A stretch of DNA of 64,000 bases from Lumbricus rubellus (GCA_945859605.1 OX243820.1:27116777-27180776); one strand, 5' to 3'. Positions 22,860-33,783 are shown, counted from the first letter of the stretch. Numbers and translations are program-made. The notes: generated from the letters alone by a model not told the origin.

Positions 22860-23145
22860 CTACAAGTGTTAAAACTTTGAAATCAAAGGGCGACCTTTAA
22901 ATATTCTCCGATTGCCTTCAAATTTTTTTATAAATTTTTTCTTCATAAACCTAACAACTTGAAAGGGTGATAGATTGAAAATTTAAACTTTCATTTTTAA
23001 GAAACACCCTACTATCCATAATATATTTTTGGATATAAATAAATTGTAATTCCATAGAGGGGTCATTTAAGTTTTTTTTCCGTCCTAATCAATTTCTTTT
23101 GATGACCGGAAGTGCTCAAAATATATTAAAATGTGTGAAAATGTA
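22860..23145 (+). repeat. Right arm of the large inverted repeat
   Basis: AAAACTTTGAAATCAAAGGG, CATAAACCTAACAACTTG and AAACACCCTACTATCC mirror the left arm at 20820-21075. Arms are AT-rich and diverged; the pair may mark an old foldback-type element. Confidence 0.65.
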
Positions 23146-23569
23146 GGGTTATAATGCAAACCAAAGTCTGCATAAACGTTTTTCAGCATCTACCACATGT
23201 CTTTTATTGTACCTAAAACTGACTTATCACTAGTTTTTATAGTTGAACATTGGAGTTTATTATAAGTATGTAAACTATTATTGTATATATAAATCATGTT
23301 CCCAACACACAGAATCTAATAGTTTGCTTATGCTGCTATGCATTAAGTATTTGTTTTGTGGAATCGACAAGTATCCATGGAAAAAATGTCATTGTTTCGA
23401 GTTGCATTCAGATATTTTAAACCTTGAGATAGCATTTTGTTCATACATCAAAGGTGAATCCATTGCACTATTAACAGTACTTAATGATATCCCAAACCAA
23501 ACTCAAAATCCCCATTGGCAGTCCGTGCCACAAAAAAGCTTGTTAGCCTGAAGATTAAAGGCAATTCTT

Positions 23570-23880
23570 ATCTATGTAGGCCTACCATATATGGCAGCTA
23601 AATTTTGCCAAGCTGCTTCGAGTATATAATATATAATTATATCACTTTTACGAGTCCACCCACTGTTCCTAACGATTCAAAACATCTCGCGACAGAAAGT
23701 ATCAGAACACTTTTTTATTAAGTCGCATCTCAAATAATTGCCATCAAATCAATATGATCTATAGTGCTTTGCAACTTGCGTTTTATGTGTGCAACACCAC
23801 TGAAAACATTTCCAAGCAGGATACTAAGTACTCTTTCAAACTGTTCGTAATTATTTCGAGCATGCTTGCAAATATATTTG
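23570..23880 (-). other. Probable 3' UTR of zinc-finger gene 1, duplicated at 29545-29800
   Basis: Lies immediately downstream (- strand) of the zinc-finger stop. AATAAA on the - strand at 23714-23719 is a candidate polyadenylation signal. The whole segment has a diverged paralogue at 29545-29800 (shared CATTTCCAAGTAGG/CAGG, ACTAAGTA, CGCGACA). Confidence 0.6.
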
Positions 23881-23910
23881 AGTAATGTACAAAGCATAAT
23901 ACATATATAA

Positions 23911-25815
23911 TTAGCCAATGCCAACATGTAACTCAACAGGTGAGGTAAATCTATGGCTAGCACAATGTTCTAGAAATTCCTTCTCGATTTCAAGCATATC
24001 GTCACATATACCACATCCAAAGGATTTGTCCACAAACAGTTCTGTATTCTTAGGTGATTTCAAGTTGCTAACGAAAAGACATTCTCCAACACTTTTTAGA
24101 AACAGACTTGTCGTCTCATGAGAATCCTGACGTACATTTCTTGACAAACGCTCACAGCGATTTTCTCCAATGCCTCCACTGCATGATGTTGTAAATGGAA
24201 CATATAGGTCAGCAGTTGATTCGCATTCCAACAGTTCTATTCCAGCATGGAGTTCAAACTGTTTGGCGGAAGCTGTGACCTTACATGTAGAATGAGATTT
24301 TCTGAACGTGAATTTCTTCTCTTTCAGGTGAAATCTTCTGTGTGCCATTAGAGTTCCAAGTGATATAAATCCTTTATTGCAAACTTCACATATGTAAGGT
24401 TTTTCTCCACTGTGAATTCTCATATGGCACTTTAGAGAGTAGATATCTTTGAATGATTTCGGGCACAACTGGCATATGTATGGTTTCTCTCCATTATGAA
24501 TTCTCATATGCTCTTTCAGATTATTGCAAGCAATAAATGATTTATGACATAACTGACATATGTATGGCTTTTCTCCAGTGTGGGTTCTCATGTGTTTTTT
24601 TAGATGATCACTTTGAGTAAATAATTTATGGCATAACTGACATGTATATGGTTTTCTGCCAGTATGGGTTTTCATATGTATGCTCATATTACTACTAACA
24701 CTAAATGATTTCTGACACAACTTACACCTATATGGTTTCTCTCCAGTGTGGGTTCTCATGTGTATTTTTAGATAACCACTTCGAGCAAATAACTTCTGGC
24801 ATAATTGACATTTGTATTGTTGCACTGCAGTGTGGGCTCTCATGTGTATTTTTAGATCAGAACTTTGACGAAATAATTTCCGGCATAAGTGACATTTATA
24901 CGGTAGCTCTCCAGTGTGGGTTCTCATGTGTACTTTTAGATTACCACCTTGGGCGAATAATTTCTGGCAAAACTGACATTTATACGGTTTTCTGCCAGTA
25001 TGGGTTCTCATGTGTGTTTTTAGATGACCACCTTGAGTAAATAATTTCTGGCATAGATCACATTTGTATTGTCTTTCTCCAGTATGGGTTCTCATGTGTC
25101 TTTTTAGATGACCACCTTGAGTAAATAATTTCTGGCATAGATGACATTTGTATTGTCTTTCTCCAGTATGGGTTCTCATGTGTGTTTTTAAGCTCCCAGC
25201 TACAGTAAATAATTTCTGGCATAGATGACATTTGTATTGTCTTTCTCCAGTATGGGTTCTCATGTGTGTTTTCATATTACCAGCTCGAGTAAATAACATT
25301 TGGCATATCGCACATCTGTATGGTTTTTCTCCATTATGGGTTCTCATGTGTGTCTTTAGGTTACCTGCTTGAGTAAATAATTTCTGGCATTTATTACATT
25401 TGTATTTTCTTTCTCCAGTATGGGCTCTCATGTGTCTTTTTAGATCACCACCTTGAGTAAATAACTTTTGGCATAACTCACATTTGTAAGGTTTTTCTCC
25501 AGTATGGGTTCTCATGTGTGTTTTTAGGCTACCAGTTTGAGCAAATAATTTCTGGCATAGATGACATTTGAATTGTCTTTCTCCAGTATGGGTTCTCATG
25601 TGCATTTTTAGATCACCACCTTGAGTAAATAACTTTTTGCATAACTTGCATTTGTATGGTTTTTCTCCAGTGTGTGCTTTCATGTGTGTTTTTAGGTGAC
25701 TAGCGTGAGTAAATAATTGTTGGCATAACTCACATTTGTATGGTTTTTCTCCAGTATGGGTTCTCATGTGTCTTTTTAGGTGTCCAGCTTCAGTAAATAA
25801 TTGTGATTTGTTCAT
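23911..25815 (-). CDS. C2H2 zinc-finger protein 1 (17 fingers), 634 aa
   Basis: Single open exon. Seventeen classical C-x2-C-x12-H-x3-H fingers run in strict 28-residue register from about residue 28 to 500, joined by TGEKPYK/TGERQYK linkers. Many are very alike (CQLCQKLFTQGGxLKxHMRTH), pointing to recent expansion inside the array. A Cys-free half finger precedes them. After a linker of about 95 residues comes an atypical C-terminal finger, CGICDDMLEIEKEFLEHCASH, shared with the paralogue at 31336. Such proteins bind DNA or RNA in the nucleus; no KRAB, SCAN, BTB or ZAD domain is seen. The ATG at 25815 sits inside a decayed finger and has an in-frame stop seven codons upstream, so the gene may be 5'-truncated or start in a distant exon. 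Confidence 0.85.
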   Translation of the reverse strand: MNKSQLFTEAGHLKRHMRTHTGEKPYKCELCQQLFTHASHLKTHMKAHTGEKPYKCKLCKKLFTQGGDLKMHMRTHTGERQFKCHLCQKLFAQTGSLKTHMRTHTGEKPYKCELCQKLFTQGGDLKRHMRAHTGERKYKCNKCQKLFTQAGNLKTHMRTHNGEKPYRCAICQMLFTRAGNMKTHMRTHTGERQYKCHLCQKLFTVAGSLKTHMRTHTGERQYKCHLCQKLFTQGGHLKRHMRTHTGERQYKCDLCQKLFTQGGHLKTHMRTHTGRKPYKCQFCQKLFAQGGNLKVHMRTHTGELPYKCHLCRKLFRQSSDLKIHMRAHTAVQQYKCQLCQKLFARSGYLKIHMRTHTGEKPYRCKLCQKSFSVSSNMSIHMKTHTGRKPYTCQLCHKLFTQSDHLKKHMRTHTGEKPYICQLCHKSFIACNNLKEHMRIHNGEKPYICQLCPKSFKDIYSLKCHMRIHSGEKPYICEVCNKGFISLGTLMAHRRFHLKEKKFTFRKSHSTCKVTASAKQFELHAGIELLECESTADLYVPFTTSCSGGIGENRCERLSRNVRQDSHETTSLFLKSVGECLFVSNLKSPKNTELFVDKSFGCGICDDMLEIEKEFLEHCASHRFTSPVELHVGIG

Positions 25816-25844
25816 TTTTTTCTGATCGCCATCTCAAGTAAATG

Positions 25845-26240
25845 ACCTCAAGTATAGATCTGACATTGGTATGGTTCATCTCCAGTAAGTGTTCTCATGT
25901 GTGTTTTTTGAAGACGTCCTTTAGTAGATGATTTCTTGCAAAACTGACACTTGTATGGTTTAACTTCTGTGCATATTTCCATATATGCACCCTGCACAGC
26001 TCACGCCGTAGTTAATTAAATTTGCTATCCAATCTAACTTGCATTTGCATGCCAAATCGCTGATATGTTTTCTAAGAATTTTACCTTGAGCATGATTTCT
26101 GAAAGTAATGGATGATTGTGTGGTTTTCCACCAAAATATGTTTTCAGTGTTCTTCTAAATCACCAGAATGTACGAATCATTGTGTCACACAAAATGCAGT
26201 TTTGTGTCTTTCTTCAGCATGTGCATCATCCATTTGAAAC
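25845..26240 (-). pseudogene. Decayed zinc fingers upstream of gene 1
   Basis: The - strand reads KPYKCQFCKKSSTKGRLQ, a finger whose last His is Leu, then EPYQCQIYT and a stop (second Cys replaced by Tyr). Further upstream TAFCVTQ-stop-FVHSGDLEEH is another finger fossil. The array was once longer at its N-terminal side. Confidence 0.7.
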
Positions 26241-26815
26241 TAATTTATGTGTAGATGCCTTCCGTTTTGCTTGGTACACATGCAAATCTTCACATTTGTC
26301 AGGAACCACTCTTTTGCAATTTATAAGAGAAGAAATTAACCACTGCAAAAAATGTATCCCTTGGGATGAAATATCAGAGCGATCAATTTCTGTATAAGGG
26401 CACACCTGCAAGTTCTCCCTTGAACAGTAGAAATGTTAACTGACCAAGGAAATACATGATGAAGAAAATAAAAAGCTCTTTTAATGAATGTGTTCACTTT
26501 GAAAGTGTCTCTGACGAAGATCAATGTGATATAGGTCTTCTCAAATATGCTGCACCAAGGAATTCCAATTTAATGTTCTTTGCCTTCATGCACTTGTCAA
26601 AAATAACTTCCGGCACCTATGAAGATGACGAAAAGAACATTTCAATATCACCAGACAACTATTTCATCACTGTTCAATTGTTCATTACTGAACACTAATA
26701 ATTTATGTTGCATTGAGGTATGAATAATTTCTGTCCTCCTATGAATGAATAAGCCATGCATACATTAAAACAGGCTGCATTTCAATTCCTTTTATGTCCT
26801 AAATGGAAACCTGCT
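26241..26815. other. No gene recognised (upstream/intron of zinc-finger gene 1)
   Basis: No domain or repeat recognised. It may be intronic if the promoter-like block at 29262-29485 serves this gene. Confidence 0.4.
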
Positions 26816-26819
26816 AAAA

Positions 26820-27275
26820 TATAAAACGGGTTTACGCCAATAAGCCTTCAAACGTTAAAGTAAAGGTAAAAGATAAATAAATAAAAACAGTCATTAAACA
26901 AGAAATTGGATTGATGAAAAGAATATCTGATTAATGGAATCTGATTGATGAATAGAATTCTGGTTCAAATCGAAGTTGGATAGATGAGAGCAAAACCTTC
27001 CCAAATGAAAGATGGATTGAAGAAAAGTACACTTGATGAATAGAAGGTGGAACGATGAAAAGTACACTTGATGAATAGAAGACCTGTGGAACGATGAAAA
27101 ATTCTTGCTGAATAGTTAAAACAACCTTTGGTAAATAGATAAATGGAAGTTTGATTGATGACAGAAAAACTGCTGATGATAATAGAAATTGGGCCAATGA
27201 AGTGAATGCTTATATGATTGAAATTTGTTTGGGCTAAAATAGTCCTGGGATTTATTAAACCGTGTTTACCCATTT
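26820..27275 (+). mobile_element. Inverted-repeat element with ~40-bp internal minisatellite
   Basis: Ends AAACGGGTTTACGCC and CCGTGTTTACCCATTTT are imperfect inverted repeats. The interior is a diverged satellite of the type GAAGTTTGATTGATGA...AATAGAAG. A relative with better ends is at 28862-29252. Confidence 0.5.
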
Positions 27276-27326
27276 TTTTCTTGCTGTTCTATTCTCTTTT
27301 TGCTTAAACACTGTTTTATATGATGA

Positions 27327-27735
27327 GGACTTTTCGTCCACGGACAATTTGTCACACGGAATAAATTGAATAAATCCAGCTTCCGTTTAGACACGCGTTA
27401 AATTAATCATTCCAGCATCTATTTCAGCAAGAACTGTTCCTCTTAGATCCAACTTGCATTTTGGAAAGAAATTATTTTATCATTCCAGCTTCTATTTAAG
27501 CAAAAACTACCTCTTTTCATACAATTTTTTAAAATCAAAACTATCCTTTTTAACCCCAAAACTACTCTTTAAGCTATGAACATTTTTCATCATTCCCACT
27601 TCCATTTAAGGAAAACATATTCTCATTATTCCCACTTTCATGTTACAAGAATTCTTTTCAGCGATCCATTTTTACTCAACCACTGCTGGACGAATCATCC
27701 GTGGACGAATCGTCCGTGGACAAATCGTCCGCGAA
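27327..27735. mobile_element. Foldback-type element, copy A
   Basis: Left GGACTTTTCGTCCACGGACAA and right tandem GGACGAATCGTCCGTGGACAA blocks are inverted copies built from a roughly 14-bp GGACGAATYGTCC unit. The interior is the same satellite as at 26820, in reverse orientation (CATTCCAGCTTCTATTTAAG). Confidence 0.6.
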
Positions 27736-28861
27736 CCGTTTGATATTAGAATAGCCACATCACCTTAATTTTTCATTTATTTTAACAAATTCCATACAAT
27801 TTTGGACTTTATTCATGCGTTCAGATATTGTAACACTGGGCACAAGACTAGTGGTACCCGACAACAACTTAATCCAAGTCATCGCTGCCAGGCACAATAA
27901 TGATTATTTCAAGTAAAGTAAAGTAGCCAAACAACAATGTTGAAATCGCTATCACAGCGGCGTGTAGATAGGATCTAGGTCCATATTCAGTAGATGTGTG
28001 CCTAAGTTCACACGGATAATAGCAAATATCCTAAAAATGCTTAATCATCGCTTCCCGAAGTTCGCTTATTTTGAATCTCAGGCTTGCATGGGGACCTAAA
28101 TGGCGTGGCGTCCATTCAAACGGGCGAGCGGTAGTGAAGGATCTGACAAGATCAAATTAATTGAAAACTAAACATGGTCGAGGCCATATACGACCGATAT
28201 ATAAAATCCAAATATAATTTAAAATACATAAAATTTAGAACCATACTGGTGTCTAGACACAAATCCTTAAAGGGTATTGTTTGCTCAGATTGCTTGGGTT
28301 GTAATCGTGTCTTCGTCGTCACTACCTTATTGATTCGATGTATGTGTAGTGAACGGTCGCCCAAAATGTCTACACTGTCAAAATAGCCTCCCAGTGATCA
28401 AGAATGTAATTGGACACTTTAATTGGACCCCACTTGTACCCTGTGTTCCAATAATGGAACATGAAATATACTTGCAAACAGTCCAGACTAAAGTTCATGA
28501 CAGACTGGTCAAAGTTATCATGAAATATGAGTGGTATTAGAGTATAAAAAGGAGCAAGTTCAAAACAGATAATATTTTGTGTTAAAATGATTTTGAAAAT
28601 TATGCACCTTTTCTTTGCAATCTGTCAAAAAATGCACGTGGAAATTCTCATAAAAACCCTATTTGACGACTATTAAGTTATCAAAATATTACTTTTTTCA
28701 CAGAAAAACAGTTTACACTGACAGGAAATGATTTATATTTACTGTACAGTGCTGCCTTGCAAATAAGTATTTCTTAATGTTCAAATAATGAAACACTAGA
28801 AAAAAAAACGGGTTAAATCGAAACTGGATTGCTGAACAATCATTTATAACTGAATAGATTA
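27736..28861. other. No gene recognised
   Basis: AT-rich. Two overlapping open frames at 28150-28390 on opposite strands show no domain. A short GGGTTAAATCG block at 28810 belongs to the satellite elements. Confidence 0.45.
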
Positions 28862-29252
28862 AGGGTAAACGTGTATTTTGGGATGGTCAATTCTTCGCCA
28901 TTGCATGGGTTTCAGCATTAGTCGAGTACCATTCGGATTGATGAAAAGAGTTCTTCATAAATAGAAGTCGGATTGATGAAATTAATTTCTATTGAGATAG
29001 AAGAGGGATTAATTAACAATCTTGCTGAAATTGAGGCTGGAATGATGAACAATAATTTTAAAGTAAATTAAAGTTATACTGATGAAAAATATTTGCTGAC
29101 GAAATAGAAGCGGGATTTATCAAACTAATTCTTGCCTAAACGGAAGCTGAATCGATGAAAAGGAATATCGCCAAACTAGAAGTTGGATTGATTAAAAATA
29201 ACAATGCTGCAGCGAGTGAATAATTTACGATACTAAAATACACGTTTACCCT
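28862..29252 (+). mobile_element. Inverted-repeat element with ~40-bp internal minisatellite, best copy
   Basis: Ends AGGGTAAACGTGTATTTTGG and CTAAAATACACGTTTACCCT are nearly perfect inverted repeats of 19-20 bp. The interior repeats GGATTGATGAAA...TTCTTGCTGAAAT...GAAG units about 38-42 bp long. Confidence 0.7.
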
Positions 29253-29261
29253 CTAATTGAA

Positions 29262-29485
29262 CTATCTACCATTAATCAATAACTGAAACGTGTTTATCCA
29301 CTGAATTATACGTAAACAATTTTAGAAAACTCACCTAGTGCATGACTAAAGCAGAATTTCTCCACAATCTGGTGTTTACTGCCCTCATCACAAAATGGCG
29401 AGCGATGAAAGTGTTTCGCTCTAACGACAAAAAGTTTGAGCTTAGCAAAGTATCGCCTGTCCTCTAGCGAATAAACTTTAACGCG
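29262..29485 (-). promoter_or_regulatory. Promoter/5'-exon-like block, copy 1
   Basis: One of three paralogous blocks (others 34722-34842 and 35870-36355). On the - strand it contains CGCCATTTTGTGATG (a YY1-like CGCCATTTT) and then GAGAAATTCTGCTTTAGTCA ending in CACTAG|GTGAGT, a strong donor at 29335. This fits a non-coding first exon of zinc-finger gene 1. Conservation across copies and the donor are seen; promoter function is inferred. Confidence 0.45.
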
Positions 29486-29544
29486 CTACGATACTTTGGA
29501 TAAGGACTTATTTTTTACGTTTCACAAGCTGAATAGACAATTCA

Positions 29545-29800
29545 TGTCTACATACCGATACTGCAGCTAAACTCTGCCAAATTAGCTCAAACACAAATTT
29601 ATATCACGTTTTATGATTTAAAACATCACGCGACAAAAAGTAGCAGAACAGATTTTATAAAGTCACATTTCATAATTATTATTGACATCAGATAAACCTG
29701 ATAGTGCTCCGCAACTCGTGCTTAATGGATCCACCACCACTGCCCACATTTCCAAGTAGGCTACTAAGTAGGCCTACTCTTTCAAACTTTTCCTGCACTC
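29545..29800 (-). repeat. Paralogue of zinc-finger gene 1 3' UTR (unit 2)
   Basis: Diverged copy of 23570-23880, starting about 60 bp from the promoter-like block of unit 1. It marks the junction of two tandem units. Its AATAAA is altered. Confidence 0.65.
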
Positions 29801-29805
29801 ATAAT

Positions 29806-29922
29806 TATTGCTCAACGCTTCGGGGTGAAACTCCAATGTAGTGTCCGCGCTGTAGTCAGGAGCGCCTCTGAGTAGTGGTTGAGAGCTGGAGGAGGCGCTA
29901 TAACTATTGCGCATACAAACAA
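29806..29922 (+). mobile_element. SINE family 1, 5'-truncated
   Basis: Contains ATTGCTCAACGCTTCGGGGT, then GAGCGCCTCTGAGTAGTGGT and GAGGCGCTATAAC, matching the 3' half of the SINE at 8651. It directly abuts the foldback element. Confidence 0.8.
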
Positions 29923-29924
29923 AA

Positions 29925-30504
29925 ACGACAACTGGTCCCCAGACAATTCCTCCAACGACAACTTGTCCACCAAAATAAAAGCTGGATCAATGAGAAAGCG
30001 CTTGAGAAATGCAAGGTGGATGAAGGCTCTTCACTTATGAAATTGAAGCTGGATTTATTAAAAGACTTCATAGTTTTCTAGCCTAATTGGAAGCTGGATT
30101 GATGATTTTCATTCATGCATGTACTTCAATATGCATTCAGCTTCTATTTCAGATATAAAAACACCTTGATCCAGCTTCCATTTCGGTTTTTTCATCAATC
30201 TAGCTCCTATTTTACCTGTAAACTAACCTTCATCCAGTATCTATTTGCCAAGAGTTCTGTTCATAAGTCAAGCTTATATTTCACCTGTAAAAGAACCCTC
30301 ATTCAGCTTCGATTTCTCAAACGTTTTCTGGTCAATTCAGCTTCTATTTCAGCTGCAAAAAGCATCCACTAAAAAATTTCCAGTGAACATTTTGTGGTTA
30401 ACAATTTGTTGATTAATCAATATTTTGTGGACGAGTTGTCGTTGGACGAGTTGTCTGGGGACCAGTTGTCGTTGGACGAGTTGTCGGTGGACAAATTGTC
30501 GTGG
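29925..30504. mobile_element. Foldback-type element, copy B
   Basis: Termini 29925-29970 and 30427-30472 are inverted with three differences in 46 bp (ACGACAACTGGTCCCCAGAC...). They consist of tandem CGACAACTNGTCC units. The satellite inside runs forward in the left half (GAAGCTGGATTGATGA) and reversed in the right half (TCCAGCTTCCATTTC), so the element is a large palindrome. Confidence 0.75.
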
Positions 30505-31104
30505 CACCATTCCAAATCCATGTATTTATGACGAAAAATCGACAAACTATCTCGGCAAATACAAAGAGATAATTAATGTATCGGTTTTTCTAAGGAATCA
30601 ATCAATGCGCTTTTAAAAACTATGTCCAAATATTAATTTTATCCATCAAATTCATGTAGTTCATTAGATATTTATCAGTGATCATCTGTGCTGAAATGTT
30701 TAACAACGGATGAACCGTTTAAAAGGTGTCTAAGAATGATTCATTGCCATTAATAAATAATATTGTGACGCGCCATCCAGTGAATCGAGTGGTCGTCACA
30801 CACTCCAACTGAGATCCTGGGTCGCTCAATTGCCCTACTACGTAAGAACAGGACCAGCTAATATATGCAAATGCCATTTGGACAGATTACAAAACATGTG
30901 ACCTGGTAGAAATTTCCTGGTTTTCGATCGAATATAGCGCTGCATTTGACACCTGTAAAACAGTGACAGGTTATACATTTATATGCCTGGATTTTTATTA
31001 TACGATACTAATGCAGTAATATTCCGAAGAATTTTGTTTAGGGCAACGGCCTCTGTTGTCATAGGCCCTCGTCAAATCAGGATCCATTAATAGGAGAAAA
31101 ATCC
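30505..31104. other. No gene recognised
   Basis: Between the foldback element and the LINE fragment; AT-rich, no domain. Confidence 0.4.
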
Positions 31105-31361
31105 ATTTAGTACATGATCGATGTCCTTAATCACAGCTGTGAAGAGGGCAACATCAGCAGCCTCAGCATCGGGAAATCGACAGGGAGGAGTACGGCCCGT
31201 CTGACATGTCCCAGAAACCTTTCGATGCGATCGACCTCACCAGAGCTCAGCAGTCCTCGCCAGACAGGAGATGAATACATCAGACGTGCAACTGTGGTCG
31301 CTCTTTTTTCAACTGCATGCAAGTGCAATCCTAATTCAGCACAGAACTGCAAAAAAGTCAT
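31105..31361 (-). mobile_element. LINE reverse-transcriptase fragment at the end of zinc-finger gene 2
   Basis: The - strand frame reads VARLMYSSPVWRGLLSSG then EVDRIERFLGHVRRAVLLP, matching the conserved block late in many non-LTR reverse transcriptases (YSSPVW...RIE). Its 5' edge joins the zinc-finger frame near 31360. Confidence 0.7.
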
Positions 31362-32877
31362 CAGGCGGATACAATTGATGGTTTGAACAATGCTCTAGAA
31401 ATTCGTTTTCCATTTCGAACAATTCGTCACAGATTCCACAACCAAAACATTTCGACAAAGACGCTTCTCTATCTACAGAAGATTTCACTTTGTTTATATA
31501 CAGACATTTGTCATCCTTACTTCTCTGTAACGGACCTGCATTTCCACATGAATCCGGATATGTATTCTTTGAGAAATCTTCATTTGGCTCATCACAAACA
31601 CCTGCATCACTAAATGTGATGAAACGATCAGACGCGCTAGCAATAACATCAATTCCAATTTTAGGATCATGTGGCTGATTTCTTGCATGGAATTCAAACT
31701 GCTCTGCTGTAGGACAGGACTTCATAATCGAATCATTTTGTGAGAGTTGATTCTCAGCTGCATGAGTTCTTCGATGTTTCTTTAGATATCTACTTGTTGT
31801 GAATCCTTCAGAACAAAACTCACATGTGTATGGTCTTTTAACAGAGTGGGTTCTCATGTGCTTCCTCAGCTTACTAATTTGATTAAATGCGTTCTCATAT
31901 AATTTGCATCTATGTGGTTTATCCACAGTATGGGTTCTCATGTGCCTCTTCAAATTATTCTCATTAACAAATGATTTCTGGCATATCTGGCAAATATTAT
32001 ATGGCTTTACACCAGTATGACTTCTCATGTGCTTTTTCAGCTCACTACGAGTAACAAATGATTTTTGGCATATGTGGCAAATATATGGCTTTTCACCAGT
32101 ATGGGTTCTCATGTGCGTTTTCAGCTCACTATGAGTAACAAATGATTTCTGGCATATCTGGCAAAAATATGGCTTTTCACCAGTATGGGTTCTCATGTGC
32201 TGTTTCAGATTACCACCATGTTTAAATGATTTATGGCATAGCCGACACCTGTACGGTTTCTCCCGAGTATGGGTTCTCATGTGCATTTTGAGATTACTAC
32301 CTACACTAAATGATTTCTTGCATAGCTGGCACTTGTACGGTTTCTCTCCAGTATGAGTTCTCATGTGCATTTGCAAGGAACCACCTGCAGTGAATGATTT
32401 CTCACACAGCTGACACTTGTATGGCTTTTCCCCAGTATGCAATCTCATGTGTGTTTTCAGATAGGTCTGCTCAGCAAATGATTTTTGACATAGCTGGCAC
32501 CTGTGTGATTTTTCCCCAGTATGTGTCCTCATGTGCCTTTTCATCTTACTTCTATAAATAAATGATTTCTCACATTGTTGGCACCTGTGGGGTTTCTCTC
32601 CTGTGTGTGTCTTCATGTGGATTTTCAGATAACTATGATCAGCAAATGATTTCCGACATAGCTGGCACGTGTAAGATTTATCCCCAGTATGCGTTCTTAT
32701 GTGCCTTATCATATTACTACTACAATTAAATGATTTCTCACACTGCTGACACCTGTAAGGTTTCTCTCCAGTATGCAATCTCATGTGTCTTTTCAGATAG
32801 GTGTGCTCATTAAATGATTTCCCACATATCTGACAATTGCATCGTTTTTCTCTCATATCGGTTCTCGTATTCGCCAT
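31336..32877 (-). CDS. C2H2 zinc-finger protein 2 (13 fingers), 513 aa
   Basis: ATG at 32877 (MANTRTDMREK). Thirteen fingers run from about residue 15 to 376 in 28-residue register with TGEKPY linkers; finger 12 has lost its second Cys (CKLYENAF). The frame is open further to 32955, where TTGTTTCAG makes a good acceptor, so an upstream coding exon with a Cys-rich CCKCCHLRTC start is possible. The C-terminus carries the same atypical finger as gene 1, CGICDELFEMENEFLEHCSNH. The last residues after HQLYPP come from sequence joined to a LINE fragment. Fingers are more diverse than in gene 1 (CQxCxKSF). Nuclear nucleic-acid binding is expected for the family; targets cannot be inferred. Paralogue of gene 1 by tandem duplication. 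Confidence 0.85.
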   Translation of the reverse strand: MANTRTDMREKRCNCQICGKSFNEHTYLKRHMRLHTGEKPYRCQQCEKSFNCSSNMIRHIRTHTGDKSYTCQLCRKSFADHSYLKIHMKTHTGEKPHRCQQCEKSFIYRSKMKRHMRTHTGEKSHRCQLCQKSFAEQTYLKTHMRLHTGEKPYKCQLCEKSFTAGGSLQMHMRTHTGEKPYKCQLCKKSFSVGSNLKMHMRTHTREKPYRCRLCHKSFKHGGNLKQHMRTHTGEKPYFCQICQKSFVTHSELKTHMRTHTGEKPYICHICQKSFVTRSELKKHMRSHTGVKPYNICQICQKSFVNENNLKRHMRTHTVDKPHRCKLYENAFNQISKLRKHMRTHSVKRPYTCEFCSEGFTTSRYLKKHRRTHAAENQLSQNDSIMKSCPTAEQFEFHARNQPHDPKIGIDVIASASDRFITFSDAGVCDEPNEDFSKNTYPDSCGNAGPLQRSKDDKCLYINKVKSSVDREASLSKCFGCGICDELFEMENEFLEHCSNHQLYPPDDFFAVLC

Positions 32878-32955
32878 CAGGTCCCTCAAACAATCAATTG
32901 TATCACTGCTTTCTAAAGCACAGGTTCTCAGATGACAACATTTGCAACAAGTGTT

Positions 32956-33774
32956 CTGAAACAATTATCATCCTTTTCATTTACATTTGGTTCGATTTCG
33001 CCTTTGCAGCCTTTCAAATCGTCTTACTCAAGGTAATATCGTGGTACGAATTTGTTAATCATGAGCTGTGGGGTTCCCTGCAGTCAATTGAATTTCTAAA
33101 AAGTCCTGCATTTGTTGATATCATAGCCTTTCCAACACAAACAATGTCCAGTGTCTCACATTAATGATAATTCCATTTCAGGTTGCATTTCAGATGCGTA
33201 CAAGAAGGTTTCATGCTTCATCTGTTAATAGAAGTCATTCTGCTAGGATATACAGATACTCTATGATGAAATGCTGAAGCTATTCAGCCTTTGTATACCA
33301 CAACACATCAAAGATATTGATCAGTATGATTTTATTCATACACGAATCACAATCTTCTTGATAAGAATAAATGGTGCAACTGAAATGTGAAGCATCGAAT
33401 CGACGTTGGTTGTCTTCTGATGACGATTCTAAAATAAAATTCGTAAAAAATATAATTTTCAGGTTTAGTAATATAGAACATAAATTTAATACTGCTCACA
33501 ACAGTTTGATTAATGGAGTTGGCTAAACAAATATTTAGTAACGTTGGCAAGACATCTATACTTTTTTAAATTAATTTTTCTGCGTGAATGGTTACCTGCC
33601 TAAACACCTTGCAGGCTACAATTTCATTTGTTTAAAAACTCAGAAGAACACACTTCCCCAAAAAGTAAGATTAAAGGACAAACTTAAATCAAACTATCTC
33701 AGGTCTTCATCATAGTTTTAAAAGTAGTACAGTTTAAAATAATATTGATAAATTTGCTTATAGGGAATATAGGC
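32956..33774. other. Upstream/intron of zinc-finger gene 2; nothing recognised
   Basis: AT-rich, no exon or repeat identified between the acceptor at 32956 and the element at 33784. Confidence 0.45.
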
Positions 33775-33783
33775 TATTACATT

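Noticed and set aside
23243..23551. 102-residue + strand frame
   Set aside because: AT-rich, no domain, next to a diverged inverted repeat.
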